A stretch of 40,792 nucleotides of DNA, taken from IMG/VR virus record IMGVR_UViG_3300042559_000319, positions 1-40,792 of that record; one strand, written 5' to 3'. The notes beneath the pieces were generated by a model. It was not told the DNA's origin. It saw only the letters and a list, made by a program, of their open reading frames with translations, and did no database searches. The position numbers and the translations under genes were made by a program. Source of the DNA: a virus. Below, one piece after another: positions 1 to 11,660 of this stretch; the first letter of the stretch is position 1, and each line of letters opens with the position of its first letter.

Positions 1-268
1 TTGCGATACCGGTAGGAGACACGGCTGTAGAACTAACGTCGGCGCTAACAAGAGTGTAGGTAAAAGTTGTATCGCTAAGTATCTCTTTGATGGTAAATGA
101 TCCATCAAATACATCATCTACGCCTGAGATAAGTACAGTCCACCCGGCGGCAAAATTGTGATCGCTATCAGTTGTGATGAGGGCGACGTTGGTAGTTAGA
201 GACTTAAAAGTGATAGATGCGGTCGCTGACCTAACAACATCAACATCGGTCTCAAAAATAGAACTCAT
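1..268 (-). CDS. Partial virion/baseplate-associated protein (N-terminus only)
   Basis: The gene starts at ATG 268-266 and runs off the left edge after about 89 codons. Its ATG overlaps the TGA of the upstream J-like gene (ATGA), so translation is probably coupled. The visible part is a beta-rich segment with a pattern of the type G-W-x-V-x-I-S-G-V-x-x-V-F-D-G-x-F-x-I. This resembles segments inserted in the neighbouring J-like protein. Its place directly after gp25-like and J-like wedge genes suggests a further wedge, tail-fibre connector or fibre protein. No specific function can be assigned from the fragment. Confidence 0.8.
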   Translation of the reverse strand, partial: MSSIFETDVDVVRSATASITFKSLTTNVALITTDSDHNFAAGWTVLISGVDDVFDGSFTIKEILSDTTFTYTLVSADVSSTAVSPTGIA

Positions 269-2577
269 GTGTTCACCAAACCGCCGCTAGCGATTACCCA
301 ACCCGTCGTATGAATAGTGTCAATATCAGGATCAATACGAGGCAGGTTATACGACGGAGTTTCAATATCCTCGATGGGACCAGTCTCCCCGGTGATCTTC
401 AACGTATCAAGGGTGATGTAGTCAACACCCTCTACGGCTAGAGCGGCCCTGTACACATCTCCAATAGAAATTCTCTTGCCAAAACTTACGTTGTCATATG
501 CGAAGATGTTTTCAATAGCAGCCTGTACTGCCGCTCTTACGCTTTCCCGGTTATACAGAGGACGAACCTGTACGTTCATCTTTACGTTTACGTTGGTCCA
601 CTCAACAGGCTCTCCGTAAACAACGGAACCAATCAACTTCTTGTCACTCAAGTATGACTCAAGAGAGTTGATAAGAAGTTGCATTTCAGCACTAGTAGTA
701 GTGATCGTACCCGTGGTCGCCTGAGCCTCAAGAATATCGGAGGCTGTTGTGTCATACGAAATACCCGCAGCGCCCGTAACTGTTCCCGACGTAACAGCGG
801 CGCTAGAAACATTTGCATTAGTTTTCTTATAGGAAATATCGTACCTAGCGTTGATGCTATCGTAAGTGATTTCACTAATAACATGGGTACCGTCAAATAC
901 AGCATCTGAGATAGAAACAGTGATTGGTTGCCCAATCACGAAACTTCCCACGGCAGCAACTGAGATACTGGCCTTATTGGAGGAGAGTACCTTGTTAACC
1001 ACATTAACAGGGCTGCCTGTGTAAAAAACCTTAGTAGTCTTAACACTACCGTTTAGACCAGTGCCGATTGCCGTGGCATAAACCGTCTGACCCACACTTA
1101 GGTTTAAAGAATCTGAGATAACGACGGTGGCGACCCCCGAGTTGACGTACCTAATAGAGGCATCGCTAGTGACATACCCTACTGATTCTGAACTAGAAGC
1201 CACTCGGACATACACAGCCGTGTAATTCTCACCATATGCAATTGCCTTGGTAATACCGGGAACCTGTAGGGCTAAATTGACATAATCATCAATAGTGACT
1301 GCTCGTTGCTTAAGTGATGCTGAGCGAGGGATCGAATAGCGCATAGATTCGATGGATTCAATATCAGCACCGCCTACAGGTGCGGCTGTATTAGTTACCG
1401 TCACACCGCTTTGGGTAGCGTAATCGTTATTAAGAACGGTAATTGTGTTAACGCCTAGGCTATTTGCACTTACACCTGACCCGTAGCGATAACTTACATA
1501 AATATCTACGTTCGTCGGAGGTACACGCCCTGAAGAGTTATCACCGAATAGAACATGCGTGTAGTTGTTATCGTCTACATATGTGACAAATGCGGACTGG
1601 GTAGGAGTTGCTAGAGATATCTTGTCCACACGAGACCACTGTACAACCTGTCCGCCTTCCCTTGTATATACCTGAACTGTCCGATCGATAACGCCCGGAT
1701 TAGCCAATACAAACTCTGCGTTAGGGACACCCTTACTGACACCGGCCAGTGTAGGTGTGATAGATGCACCTTCAGACGCTGCGGTAAGTCGTGACACCGA
1801 ATACACAGTCGAACCCGTGCTAACAGGCTTACCTGCCGTAGTATCTAGCGTAACGTCGAAGTTGAGTTCAAAAACGGTCACGCTGCCGCTTGAGTCGGGA
1901 GCCGTAGTCACATAGGTTCCTGCCGGAATAATTACTACGCTTCCGGTAGTCACCGTAGGGCTTCCACTAATAGTCGCTTCTCCGGTAGCGGTGGATACGA
2001 CGCTATAAGTAATATCAACAGCCGTGGTATTTGCTGGACTCTTGACAGAGTCAACCACAAAGATTCCATCGTAAGGAGTACCGACACCCGATACGGTAAT
2101 CGTCTGACCGATCACCATATTTACAGCGTAAGTATCATTGGAGATTTCCATACGAACAACGCCGTTTTCTACGGAAGCACTGTTTACGTCGTAGGTGTAT
2201 ACCGGAATAGATCCGCCCGGAAGACTGGCGGTGTCCCATTGCCAAGTAAATGACAAGGGTACGGTGGCTGCTCGCTGGCCTAATGGCGTGTATCCAAACA
2301 TGTCAGCGATATACATGACGCTCTGACGGCGAATAGCCGTCCCTAGGAAAGCCTCCGAAGCGACACGGTCAACGTAGTAGTTAGTAACGTCACCTGAGTA
2401 CGCATACAGTTCCAGCAATAGGGTACCGAAGTCTCCAGTTTCCCCTACTGTCTGCCACTCAGGGAGGAGGCCCTTAGCAAGCCCGACCAGCATAGATCGG
2501 ATAGACTTGTAATCACGGCTCGTGTAATCAAGAACGATCCTGTTAGTGGATGAAGATGTTGTGGCGATGGTGCTCAC
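265..2577 (-). CDS. Baseplate wedge protein, J-like (T4 gp6 / P2 gpJ family)
   Basis: This 770-residue protein has the typical J-like N-terminus (RIVLDYTSRDYKSIR, then a segment on the geometry of a wedge dimer, LLELYAYSGDVTNYYVDR). The conserved C-terminal region includes VQVRPLYNRESVRAAVQ and GKRISIGDVYRAAL. Family knowledge: such proteins form the inner ring of the baseplate around the hub. The GTG start (2577) overlaps the TGA of the gp25-like gene (GTGA), which fits translational coupling. The protein is long for the family because it carries beta-rich insertions at about residues 140-205 and 530-605, both with a [FY]-D-G core motif. These may be surface modules. Confidence 0.9.
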   Translation of the reverse strand: MSTIATTSSSTNRIVLDYTSRDYKSIRSMLVGLAKGLLPEWQTVGETGDFGTLLLELYAYSGDVTNYYVDRVASEAFLGTAIRRQSVMYIADMFGYTPLGQRAATVPLSFTWQWDTASLPGGSIPVYTYDVNSASVENGVVRMEISNDTYAVNMVIGQTITVSGVGTPYDGIFVVDSVKSPANTTAVDITYSVVSTATGEATISGSPTVTTGSVVIIPAGTYVTTAPDSSGSVTVFELNFDVTLDTTAGKPVSTGSTVYSVSRLTAASEGASITPTLAGVSKGVPNAEFVLANPGVIDRTVQVYTREGGQVVQWSRVDKISLATPTQSAFVTYVDDNNYTHVLFGDNSSGRVPPTNVDIYVSYRYGSGVSANSLGVNTITVLNNDYATQSGVTVTNTAAPVGGADIESIESMRYSIPRSASLKQRAVTIDDYVNLALQVPGITKAIAYGENYTAVYVRVASSSESVGYVTSDASIRYVNSGVATVVISDSLNLSVGQTVYATAIGTGLNGSVKTTKVFYTGSPVNVVNKVLSSNKASISVAAVGSFVIGQPITVSISDAVFDGTHVISEITYDSINARYDISYKKTNANVSSAAVTSGTVTGAAGISYDTTASDILEAQATTGTITTTSAEMQLLINSLESYLSDKKLIGSVVYGEPVEWTNVNVKMNVQVRPLYNRESVRAAVQAAIENIFAYDNVSFGKRISIGDVYRAALAVEGVDYITLDTLKITGETGPIEDIETPSYNLPRIDPDIDTIHTTGWVIASGGLVNT

Positions 2578-2966
2578 TGGGCACTCCCTGTACTGTCTGC
2601 GGACATGTCAAGGCCGACGGTAACGCTGGACTCGGGCATGTAACTAGAGGATTTGTAATGAACGTCAATGAATACCACGTTGGGTTCTGCGTCAGATACG
2701 TCTACTTCGACGCTCTTGATGAACGAACGTGGTACGAATTGGACCAGTCTATCACGGACATATGCTGCCGTATCCTGACGCTCCAACATGTCTGATGGAT
2801 CAAACAGGACTGACTGAATATCGCAACCCCAGTCGGGGTGCATTACCCGCTCGCCCTGATTAGTTGTCAGAGCGTCGATGACCTGATTCCTGACAATACG
2901 ATCGTAGTTGTCAGTCATAGTCAGTGTTCCATTAGAAATGGAAAGTGGGATATCAAAGGCTTTCAT
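2574..2966 (-). CDS. Baseplate wedge protein, gp25-like (lysozyme-related fold)
   Basis: This 130-residue protein matches the short gp25/GPW family. It has an N-terminal FDIPLSISNGTLTMT segment. The middle motif NQGERVMHPDWGCDIQSVLF matches the family's signature 'GER...P.(F/W)G...LF', followed by a C-terminal alpha-beta segment. In T4 and P2 this protein joins the sheath to the inner baseplate; it is structurally lysozyme-like but generally not catalytic. An AGGATAAT ribosome-binding site precedes ATG 2966. It sits between hub and J-like genes, the normal order in contractile systems. Confidence 0.9.
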   Translation of the reverse strand: MKAFDIPLSISNGTLTMTDNYDRIVRNQVIDALTTNQGERVMHPDWGCDIQSVLFDPSDMLERQDTAAYVRDRLVQFVPRSFIKSVEVDVSDAEPNVVFIDVHYKSSSYMPESSVTVGLDMSADSTGSAQ

Positions 2967-2970
2967 ATCA

Positions 2971-4227
2971 TTATCCTAACAAGCCGTTCTGAATTACAGG
3001 AGTAGCCATACCGGGAGGGACGATAAACGGGGGAACGGGATCAGAGACCCTAAGGGTATCTCTGATGAACTCAGGAGTTCTCCAAGTAGATTCCCAGTAA
3101 GTCTTAGGAGGAGTTCCACGGACTGTTTTTACTAGACGTGGACTCCCCTGATTAGTGCCCGACAGGGTTGTTCGATAATCAGTATTACTGAATCTCGTAT
3201 TCAACGTATCACGGGCTAGATCTAGTGCTGTCTGAAAGGAGTTATTAGTGAACGAGTGTTCGACTCCTCTAACAAACCATACTCCGTCATATTCATTACG
3301 ACCGGTAGGGTTACCACTAACTTGTACAGATATGTTTACGCCGGGAACTATACTGGCGTTACCATTGATTCGTGCGGTGGCCTGCTGATTCCAAAAATCA
3401 ATACGACGTTCCCAAGAGTCGCTGTAAATCTTCGCCATATCCCTGTCTTTGATAGGAGTATCAGTAGACATACGGTATGGGTAGGTACTTAGAGGTTGGG
3501 TGAGTCGTGCGGTAGTACCGTCAAAGTACCCGAATGAGGGCTTTACATTGTCTCTAATACGGAGAGATTGAGTAGTGGGATTGAAGTCAAGAAGTTGTCT
3601 TGACGGATCAAGTACATTGTCAGACTTTATGTATCTCTGACTAACTGCGCTCTCTGTTAGTACCCGTTTAGGATCTAACATCCGTACTATACCGTTATGG
3701 ACATATAAGGCGTACCCAAGTCGTGTAGCGAGGGTTTGGGCGAACTCCCAGTCGCTTTCCGTCGTCTGAGCCAGTGCAGGCCATACATATGTACTGTCTT
3801 CTACTTGACAGCCTAAATTGTGGTTGGAGACGATCTCCGCAAACACTGAGGATGCAGTTCGCTTAGGGAAAAATCTAGGCTGACCTGACTGCATAGGCCA
3901 TGTAGTACCGAAGCATGCGACATCAACAATAGTATCTTGTTGGTAATCCTGATTAGGATTAATAGTAATCACATAACCGTAGAACGTACCGCCTGAAAAT
4001 CTAGGGCCGTATCGGAACGTAATTGGTTCCCCGACAAATCTATCTATCTGAGACTTGGTAAGTTGCGTCGTGATAATCGCAACCTCATGCTTATTTTCGG
4101 CATTAGACAACCGTACCTGCTTCAATTCTGAAGAGGTAAGATTCAGCAGTTCTCCCTTAATTTCTACATCAGTGATGAGAATTTGCTGGAGAGAATTGAG
4201 TGCTGCGTTGTTTAAGGCTACGACCAT
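2971..4227 (-). CDS. Baseplate hub protein, gpD/VgrG-like
   Basis: This 418-residue protein has features of the late-control gene D family: an early LTSSELKQVRLSNAENKHEVAIIT segment, FRYGPRFSGGTFYGYVITI, then SSVFAEIVSNHNLG and ESDWEFAQTLATRLGYALYV. These correspond to the beta-barrel hub and the helical 'W-x-F-x-x-x-L-A' stretch found in gpD and T4 gp27-like hubs. The hub sits under the tail tube and holds the spike. No separate spike is seen in the window, so it may lie left of it. The start at 4227 has only a weak ribosome-binding site. Family-level call is good; the exact subfamily is uncertain. Confidence 0.82.
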   Translation of the reverse strand: MVVALNNAALNSLQQILITDVEIKGELLNLTSSELKQVRLSNAENKHEVAIITTQLTKSQIDRFVGEPITFRYGPRFSGGTFYGYVITINPNQDYQQDTIVDVACFGTTWPMQSGQPRFFPKRTASSVFAEIVSNHNLGCQVEDSTYVWPALAQTTESDWEFAQTLATRLGYALYVHNGIVRMLDPKRVLTESAVSQRYIKSDNVLDPSRQLLDFNPTTQSLRIRDNVKPSFGYFDGTTARLTQPLSTYPYRMSTDTPIKDRDMAKIYSDSWERRIDFWNQQATARINGNASIVPGVNISVQVSGNPTGRNEYDGVWFVRGVEHSFTNNSFQTALDLARDTLNTRFSNTDYRTTLSGTNQGSPRLVKTVRGTPPKTYWESTWRTPEFIRDTLRVSDPVPPFIVPPGMATPVIQNGLLG

Positions 4228-4231
4228 GGGA

Positions 4232-4558
4232 TCACTCAGGAAGATGAATCATGTCACCCATTGAAAAATCAAATGGATGTCGAATTTGAGGGTTAGCATT
4301 AGCGAGGACCCACCATCTAGTAGGGTCCCTTTGACTGCGATAAGAAAGCAATTGGATGTTATCGGTTTCTTTTACCATGTACTGCTTAGGAGGCGGTGAC
4401 GCAAACCCAGTAGTAAGTAGGTAAGTAGTATCCCGTGATACGTCATTAGTAACCAACGTATCGTCTGCGTTGTACTCAACTCGGCCTAGGTCGTCGTATG
4501 TATGGGCGGTGGCAGTTTCGTGGGCCGCATCTATGTATCTAGAGTCATTAGAAATCAT
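4232..4558 (-). CDS. LysM-like / gp53-like baseplate protein
   Basis: This 108-residue protein has a C-terminal half (about residues 58-107) that reads as a LysM-like unit: YMVKETDNIQLLSYRSQRDP, then W-W-x-L-A-x-A-N, then GDMIHLPE at the end. This layout is typical of the small LysM/gp53-type tail protein found beside contractile hubs, where LysM is thought to join hub and tube proteins rather than to bind cell wall. It overlaps neither neighbour but starts only two bases after the upstream stop. AAGGG lies six bases before ATG 4558. Confidence 0.75.
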   Translation of the reverse strand: MISNDSRYIDAAHETATAHTYDDLGRVEYNADDTLVTNDVSRDTTYLLTTGFASPPPKQYMVKETDNIQLLSYRSQRDPTRWWVLANANPQIRHPFDFSMGDMIHLPE

Positions 4559-4559
4559 G

Positions 4560-6080
4560 TCAAACCCTTAATCCTAGGTTTCCAATATTGAGATAAGTAT
4601 CGTTAGCCGCTCCAGCAGGGCGGATAGCGTGAGTATGAAAATTAGGACTTCCGTAGATAGCACCAAAACTGAAGTCCAAATTCCGTGGTCCGCCTCTACC
4701 CGCTGTTCGCCAAGGGGGAGCCGATTCGTAAGTGTAGACTCTTCCGTTTTTTACTTCTTTTACAAATGCCACATGTGCGTTTCGACTAATAATTAAGTCT
4801 CCTCGCTGTAAGTAATTTGCTAAGAAATTATCGTTAAACGGTACGAATGTATTTGGGCCTGCAATAACAGTACCCAGTTCAAACGCTTTGGCTAGCAGAC
4901 TTCCTGTATATCCTGCCGTCGCTGATTGTCCGATAGCATCTAGTGCTCCAGCCTTACCGTATGCCCAAATAACCAATGCTGAGCAATCAAGATACCCGGG
5001 ATTATCACTTGTATTAATTGGACGAACCTGATCATACTGAACCGTAGAGTTCCCCAAACTCATTGCTGCTTGAAGCGCTCTTTCTCTAGCGCTTCCGTTA
5101 AGCGGCCCAATATTGGCACGAACACTTGTTATAGCACCGTTAGCAGTGGTCACACCTGTAGACGCATTAGTGGTAGCAGGATCGTCGGCAATTAAAGCAT
5201 CCTGTACGTCATTGTAAGTGACTTCATACTGAAGGTTTTCGTCGTAAGGAATAGTTGCTTCAAAAACACCTTCGCTATCGGTACTAGCGAACGTGAAGTC
5301 TTCCTTAACTGGACCAAAGTAGTAGACCATCATGGATAGTGTTACTACCATACGAGTAGGGGTCATTTTATGATCAAACTTCTGATACTGAACTGAGGCC
5401 CTAAATGCCCGACCTTGGACGGACAACTGAGGACTAAACACCACAGTAATGTTACGGGGATTAATCATCATAATCCCGTTGTCCTGAAGAGCATTAGTCT
5501 GTTCGCCGGGAACGACCCCACGGACTACTAAATCAAAGTAATCATAATCCTCAAGAACTCCACGAGGCATAGATCCATTTGCGTTTTCAGTTTGGCGATC
5601 AAAAAATAGACTGAATTGAAAATTCAAAATACCGGGAGGGGCAACAAGATTATTAGCCCCATAGATCGTATTGAAGGGATCTAGGGCTTGCTGCTCAACG
5701 TATGCAACGTAATCCCGCTGAATTTCCGCAGGATTGTACATGAAGTACAAGCGATACCCGTCGGTAGGATCTGTGGAGTTGAGGTTACTTCTGCGGATAT
5801 ACCCACGAGAAATCTGTGGAGTGTTTCCTGTCGTACTACTGGTTACTAGAGATGTAAGCCTTCCTGCGCTACCTGTCTCAAACGGAGGATTAGACCTAGC
5901 AAGTGGACTATCGTCAAGCCTTTCGTACGAATGGCGCTTAAGAAGACTGGAGAAGTTTCTCTCGTTTGCTAGAAATGTATCGAACGCTAGTTCGGGGTTA
6001 GAAGTAGAGCGCCCATTAGGATCGCTGATAACTAGAGTCGGTACGAACTCGTTAGTAGTTACATAGTTATTAGTCGTCAT
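4560..6080 (-). CDS. Baseplate protein with C-terminal NlpC/P60-like peptidase
   Basis: This 506-residue protein has two parts. Residues about 90-270 share many identical stretches with the next upstream gene (RGYIRRS, LYFMYNP, APPGIL, YDYFDLVVRGVV, DNGIMMINPRNI, NKMTPTRM-type), so the two genes are paralogues. The C-terminal part has an NlpC/P60-like core: Cys366 in YLDCSALVIWAYGKAG, His436 in RNAHVAFV and a polar residue near Glu452 in YTYESAP. NlpC/P60 enzymes cut peptidoglycan stem peptides. Place and domain layout suggest local wall digestion at the tail tip. Its ATG overlaps the stop of the paralogue (ATGA). Confidence 0.82.
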   Translation of the reverse strand: MTTNNYVTTNEFVPTLVISDPNGRSTSNPELAFDTFLANERNFSSLLKRHSYERLDDSPLARSNPPFETGSAGRLTSLVTSSTTGNTPQISRGYIRRSNLNSTDPTDGYRLYFMYNPAEIQRDYVAYVEQQALDPFNTIYGANNLVAPPGILNFQFSLFFDRQTENANGSMPRGVLEDYDYFDLVVRGVVPGEQTNALQDNGIMMINPRNITVVFSPQLSVQGRAFRASVQYQKFDHKMTPTRMVVTLSMMVYYFGPVKEDFTFASTDSEGVFEATIPYDENLQYEVTYNDVQDALIADDPATTNASTGVTTANGAITSVRANIGPLNGSARERALQAAMSLGNSTVQYDQVRPINTSDNPGYLDCSALVIWAYGKAGALDAIGQSATAGYTGSLLAKAFELGTVIAGPNTFVPFNDNFLANYLQRGDLIISRNAHVAFVKEVKNGRVYTYESAPPWRTAGRGGPRNLDFSFGAIYGSPNFHTHAIRPAGAANDTYLNIGNLGLRV

Positions 6081-7503
6081 CCTACAAACCTCGGGACCTG
6101 AGGAGTGTTGGCCGCTACAAAAGCCCTAGCCTCATCCATATTTACTGATCGAAGGTGAGACCCATCCGGCGTTTTGTAATTACCCGATAATTGCCAAGGG
6201 ACAAACCTAGTACCATTATTGGACAATCTCATAGCAATACTCACATTAGTCCATGGATCAGTAATTTGTTCTGCTGACAGACCTCCCCAATTGACTTGGT
6301 TAATCTGCCAAATACCTACGTCCATAGTTCCATTAGTATTGACACCCGCAACATTTGCTACAAAGCCACTTTCACGCTTAGCGAGTGCCCAAAGAAATGT
6401 TGCTCCCTCAATTGGGCATTCTTGAGCAAGAAGTAACCCTAGGATCTGCTGATCAGAAAGAGTTACTGGTGCGACGTTAGAAGTAATCATACTATTACCC
6501 TGTCTAACAACTCTTACAGGAAACGGCCCCTGAGGAATGTCTGCGGGTCGTACACCCGGAGGACCGTTATACCCGTTACCGGACCCGCTACTAAACGGTC
6601 CTGAGAAATTAGCGTTTACGGTATTACCGTTGGACACGGTATCGGTAAGTTGTGCGTCAGTAACGTCTACAAAATTAGCCTGATACGACAAGTTCTCGTC
6701 AAATGGAATAGTCGCTTCGAAGATACTCTCTGATGTGAACTCGCTATAATTAGGCAGAGTTTGAACAGGTCCGATGTAGAAAGCCTTCATAGTTATTGAG
6801 ATAGACATCCGAGTAGGAGTCATCTTGTTATTGAATTTCTCAAACCTTACTGAAGCGTTGTATGGGCGGCCATGAACCGTTAGTTCAGGGCCAAACACCA
6901 CAGCGATATTTCTAGGATTAATCATCATAATCCCATTATCAGGAATAGCATTACCGCTGCTACTAGTGTCTCCCACAACCCCACGGACCACTAAATCGAA
7001 GTAGTCATAGTCTACTTTTGTACCGGGATGGCTAGGGTCTGTTGCAACCTCTAGTTGCCTGTCGAACAGCAGTTCAAAAGAGAAATCAAGAATACCCGGA
7101 GGAGCGGTCATGTTGTTAGACCCAAACATTGTGTTATAGGGGTCTAAAGACTGCTGATCCAAGTAAGCCATATAGTTACGTTCGATAGTTTCAGGGTTGT
7201 ACATGAAGTACAAGCGTTGATTACTAGTGGGGTCCGATGCATCAATGTCTGATCTACGGATATACCCACGAAGAATCTTGCTATTTCTCAAACCTAGACT
7301 GCTAGCAATATGGTTATTGTTAGAAGTCAATTTAAACGGAGGGTTAGACAATCCCTGATTAGAAGATGCAAGTCTTTCTAACCCATACTGATACTCAGAT
7401 ATCACGTCAACCGTGTTGTTCAAAATAGACACACGGGAATCGGCGTTACTGTTTCTAGTTACTCCAATATTCCTATAGTTATTGTTTTCCACATAGGGAG
7501 GCA

Positions 7504-7504
<1 letters not shown>
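6077..7504 (-). CDS. Baseplate protein with C-terminal transglycosylase/lysozyme-like domain
   Basis: ATG 7504 is preferred over an upstream in-frame GTG (7519). It forms a TAATG overlap with the tape-measure stop and has GGAG upstream, giving 475 residues. The N-terminal half is paralogous to the neighbour at 4560-6080. The C-terminal about 120 residues form a lytic-transglycosylase/lysozyme-like domain: WALAKRESGF with a likely catalytic Glu near residue 378, then GTMDVGIWQINQVNWGG, then a helix ending in SIAMRLSNNG. The protein probably cleaves glycan strands during entry while its N-terminal half sits in the baseplate. Whether it is active cannot be told from sequence. Confidence 0.82.
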
Positions 7505-10039
<2,535 letters not shown>

Positions 10040-10047
<8 letters not shown>

Positions 10048-10198
10048 TATCTCGTCTCCACTTCAATAAACGAAGCCAGTAGTCTCGCTCACTTTTAGTG
10101 AGGTTTCTTATCTCTGTAAGGTTCCAGCCCGGGTATTCCTTAGAGATAAGGTCGTATTCCAAATATAGGGAACTTCTATTAAGGGCGAAAAATGTCAC
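10040..10198 (-). CDS. Probable +1-frame extension of the tail assembly chaperone
   Basis: In the +1 frame relative to the upstream chaperone, an open frame continues past that gene's TAA and ends at TGA 10042-10040, overlapping the tape-measure start. It encodes a well-formed helical, charged peptide (EYDLISKEYPGWNLTEI, then NLTKSERDYWLRLLKWRR). The only in-frame start before this segment is GTG 10198, inside the chaperone gene and without a good ribosome-binding site. Tail-chaperone pairs are commonly made by frameshifting just before the tape measure, so a fused product of about 321 residues is the favoured reading. An independent 52-residue GTG-started gene is the alternative. Confidence 0.72.
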
Positions 10199-11006
10199 CC
10201 CACGAAAGTGGGAATGTCAGTTCGTAACCACAGTTAATGCACGGCATAGTGAGGTTCATGTCCGGGCTGGGCTGATCCTCTACTAGGTGGTCCATCAACT
10301 TACGACGATCACCCATGCTCAATCCTCGGGCCATACCCATAGGATCGATAATGGGCTTATCATTTACCTTGACCACACATTGGCTGATCATAAGGCTGGT
10401 CTGCTCAGCCGCACTGGCACCCTTCTTTTTAAGCAGGGCCATCTGATCAGATCCGATAGCAAGCCTGTAAGTAAGAGTATCGCCCTTAGACGTAACCATA
10501 GTATGGCTTAGCGTGTAAGGGCTTTCCATGATTGGCATTTCGATGTCTTCTGAAATGAGAACAGTCGTTTCGGCCTCGTTGCCGCAAGATGGGCAAGTAT
10601 GTCCGATGTCCTTCTCATTACCGTAGGTAACCCGAGCGATGTTGATAAACAACTGCTCACGTTCACCGATAAGCAATTCAGCAAGGATCGACTGGCGTTC
10701 GGGAAAACTCAGATCGGTCAGTTGTGTTGATCCGATCCGAGTTGTCCCGTACACCAGCACACCGTCAAAGAAGTCGGCGGTGTCATTGAACCGTGCTAGA
10801 GCCTCTTCGTCAGACCCCGTGAGTTCACGGAGTTCAACCTCAGTTTCCCACTTATTAGCGTTATGCCTACCACGAGGTAGATCAAAAAGAAGCGAGGGAG
10901 CAGCCTCAATAAGGGGAATGCTGCCAGCCACTACCTTTTGTGCTTCCTGAAGATCCCGTTCTTTGACGAACTGCGAATCTCCATCTTCAATATCTACAAA
11001 TGACAC
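10179..11006 (-). CDS. Tail assembly chaperone / T4 gp26-like protein with CxxC pairs
   Basis: This 275-residue protein lies between tail tube and tape measure, the position of tail assembly chaperones. The pattern LPRGRHNANKWETEVELRELTG followed by DEEALARF resembles the 'GKVxVRPLTGREE' start seen in T4-type baseplate/chaperone proteins. Two CxxC pairs, CPSCG (residues 138-141) and CINCG (256-259), probably bind one zinc. Translation starts at GTG 11006 after AGGAGAATTAATC. The C-terminus ends soon after the second CxxC pair, and the TTTTTC run there is the candidate +1 site. The role is inferred from position more than from similarity. Confidence 0.75.
   Translation of the reverse strand: MSFVDIEDGDSQFVKERDLQEAQKVVAGSIPLIEAAPSLLFDLPRGRHNANKWETEVELRELTGSDEEALARFNDTADFFDGVLVYGTTRIGSTQLTDLSFPERQSILAELLIGEREQLFINIARVTYGNEKDIGHTCPSCGNEAETTVLISEDIEMPIMESPYTLSHTMVTSKGDTLTYRLAIGSDQMALLKKKGASAAEQTSLMISQCVVKVNDKPIIDPMGMARGLSMGDRRKLMDHLVEDQPSPDMNLTMPCINCGYELTFPLSWGDIFRP
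10187..10193 (-). other. Candidate +1 ribosomal frameshift site
   Basis: The zero frame reads ATT TTT CGC CCT TAA. A phenylalanine tRNA on TTT (10190-10188) can move one base forward onto TTC (10189-10187), a better match to a GAA anticodon. The ribosome would then continue with GCC into the extension frame, four codons before the zero-frame stop. A -1 shift here would give a different short peptide that looks unlike a protein. Confidence 0.6.
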
Positions 11007-11043
11007 GATTAATTCTCCTATTAGTGGGAGTGTTGGTTAATTA

Positions 11044-11646
11044 TCAGACGTAATTGGTGCTACTGCCAACGCCGTTCGTGACCTCAGACTGACCCCAAAG
11101 GACCTCAAGGCCCTCGTGGTGGATCGTCATCTGAGAGACAAGAATAGCGTTGTCCATAGCGTTGAGACCTGAGAAAGCCACATTGGCAACCCAAGCGTTG
11201 TACAACGTGAACGCAAGAACCGCTCCGTTGGTATCGCCCTTCACAGCAGCACCGTCACCCTTGGTAACCGGGTGGTCAAAGACACGGATCATCATATCAA
11301 AGCGATAGTCGCTATTGATATCAATAGAACCGTTGCCCCACTGAACGGCAAACATCTGCTTGGCGAGGTTCCACATACCGGGCTTCTGATAGAAGACACC
11401 CGATGACAGGGTGACCGGCGAGAAGTCGGTCATTCCCGGCATCTTGTGTGGGTTGGTATTCCAACCACCCTCACGGTAAGGAATCATTTCAGTAGACATG
11501 TTGAGTCCGTCTACTGAGGTGAATCCCATGGAACCAATGCCCTTCTGAAGGCCATCGGTGTAGTGGAAGATTTCCACCTGAAATTTAAAGTTACGGAGCG
11601 GGTCGGCATACTGCCTAGTGCGCTCTGACATGGTCGTACCGGCCAT
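11044..11646 (-). CDS. Tail tube protein
   Basis: This 200-residue protein has the hallmark of the phage/contractile-system tube family (T4 gp19-like): YADPLRNFKFQVEI at the start, GFTSVDGLNMSTEMIPYREG, then SPVTLSSGVFYQKPGMW and a final ILVSQMTIHHEGLEV. Tube proteins stack as hexamers to form the inner tail channel. It is directly downstream of the sheath gene, the normal order, and has a strong GAGGAGG ribosome-binding site. Confidence 0.93.
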   Translation of the reverse strand: MAGTTMSERTRQYADPLRNFKFQVEIFHYTDGLQKGIGSMGFTSVDGLNMSTEMIPYREGGWNTNPHKMPGMTDFSPVTLSSGVFYQKPGMWNLAKQMFAVQWGNGSIDINSDYRFDMMIRVFDHPVTKGDGAAVKGDTNGAVLAFTLYNAWVANVAFSGLNAMDNAILVSQMTIHHEGLEVLWGQSEVTNGVGSSTNYV

Positions 11647-11660
11647 TATCTATTTCCTCC

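Noticed and set aside
10187-10193. A -1 frameshift at the TTTTT run of the chaperone
   Set aside because: The -1 frame gives a 24-residue peptide with little protein-like pattern, whereas the +1 frame reaches the tape-measure start with a convincing helical sequence.
10098-10511. Plus-strand frames of 62 and 74 codons in the chaperone gene
   Set aside because: They are antisense to the chaperone and its extension, with no start signals and no protein-like pattern.
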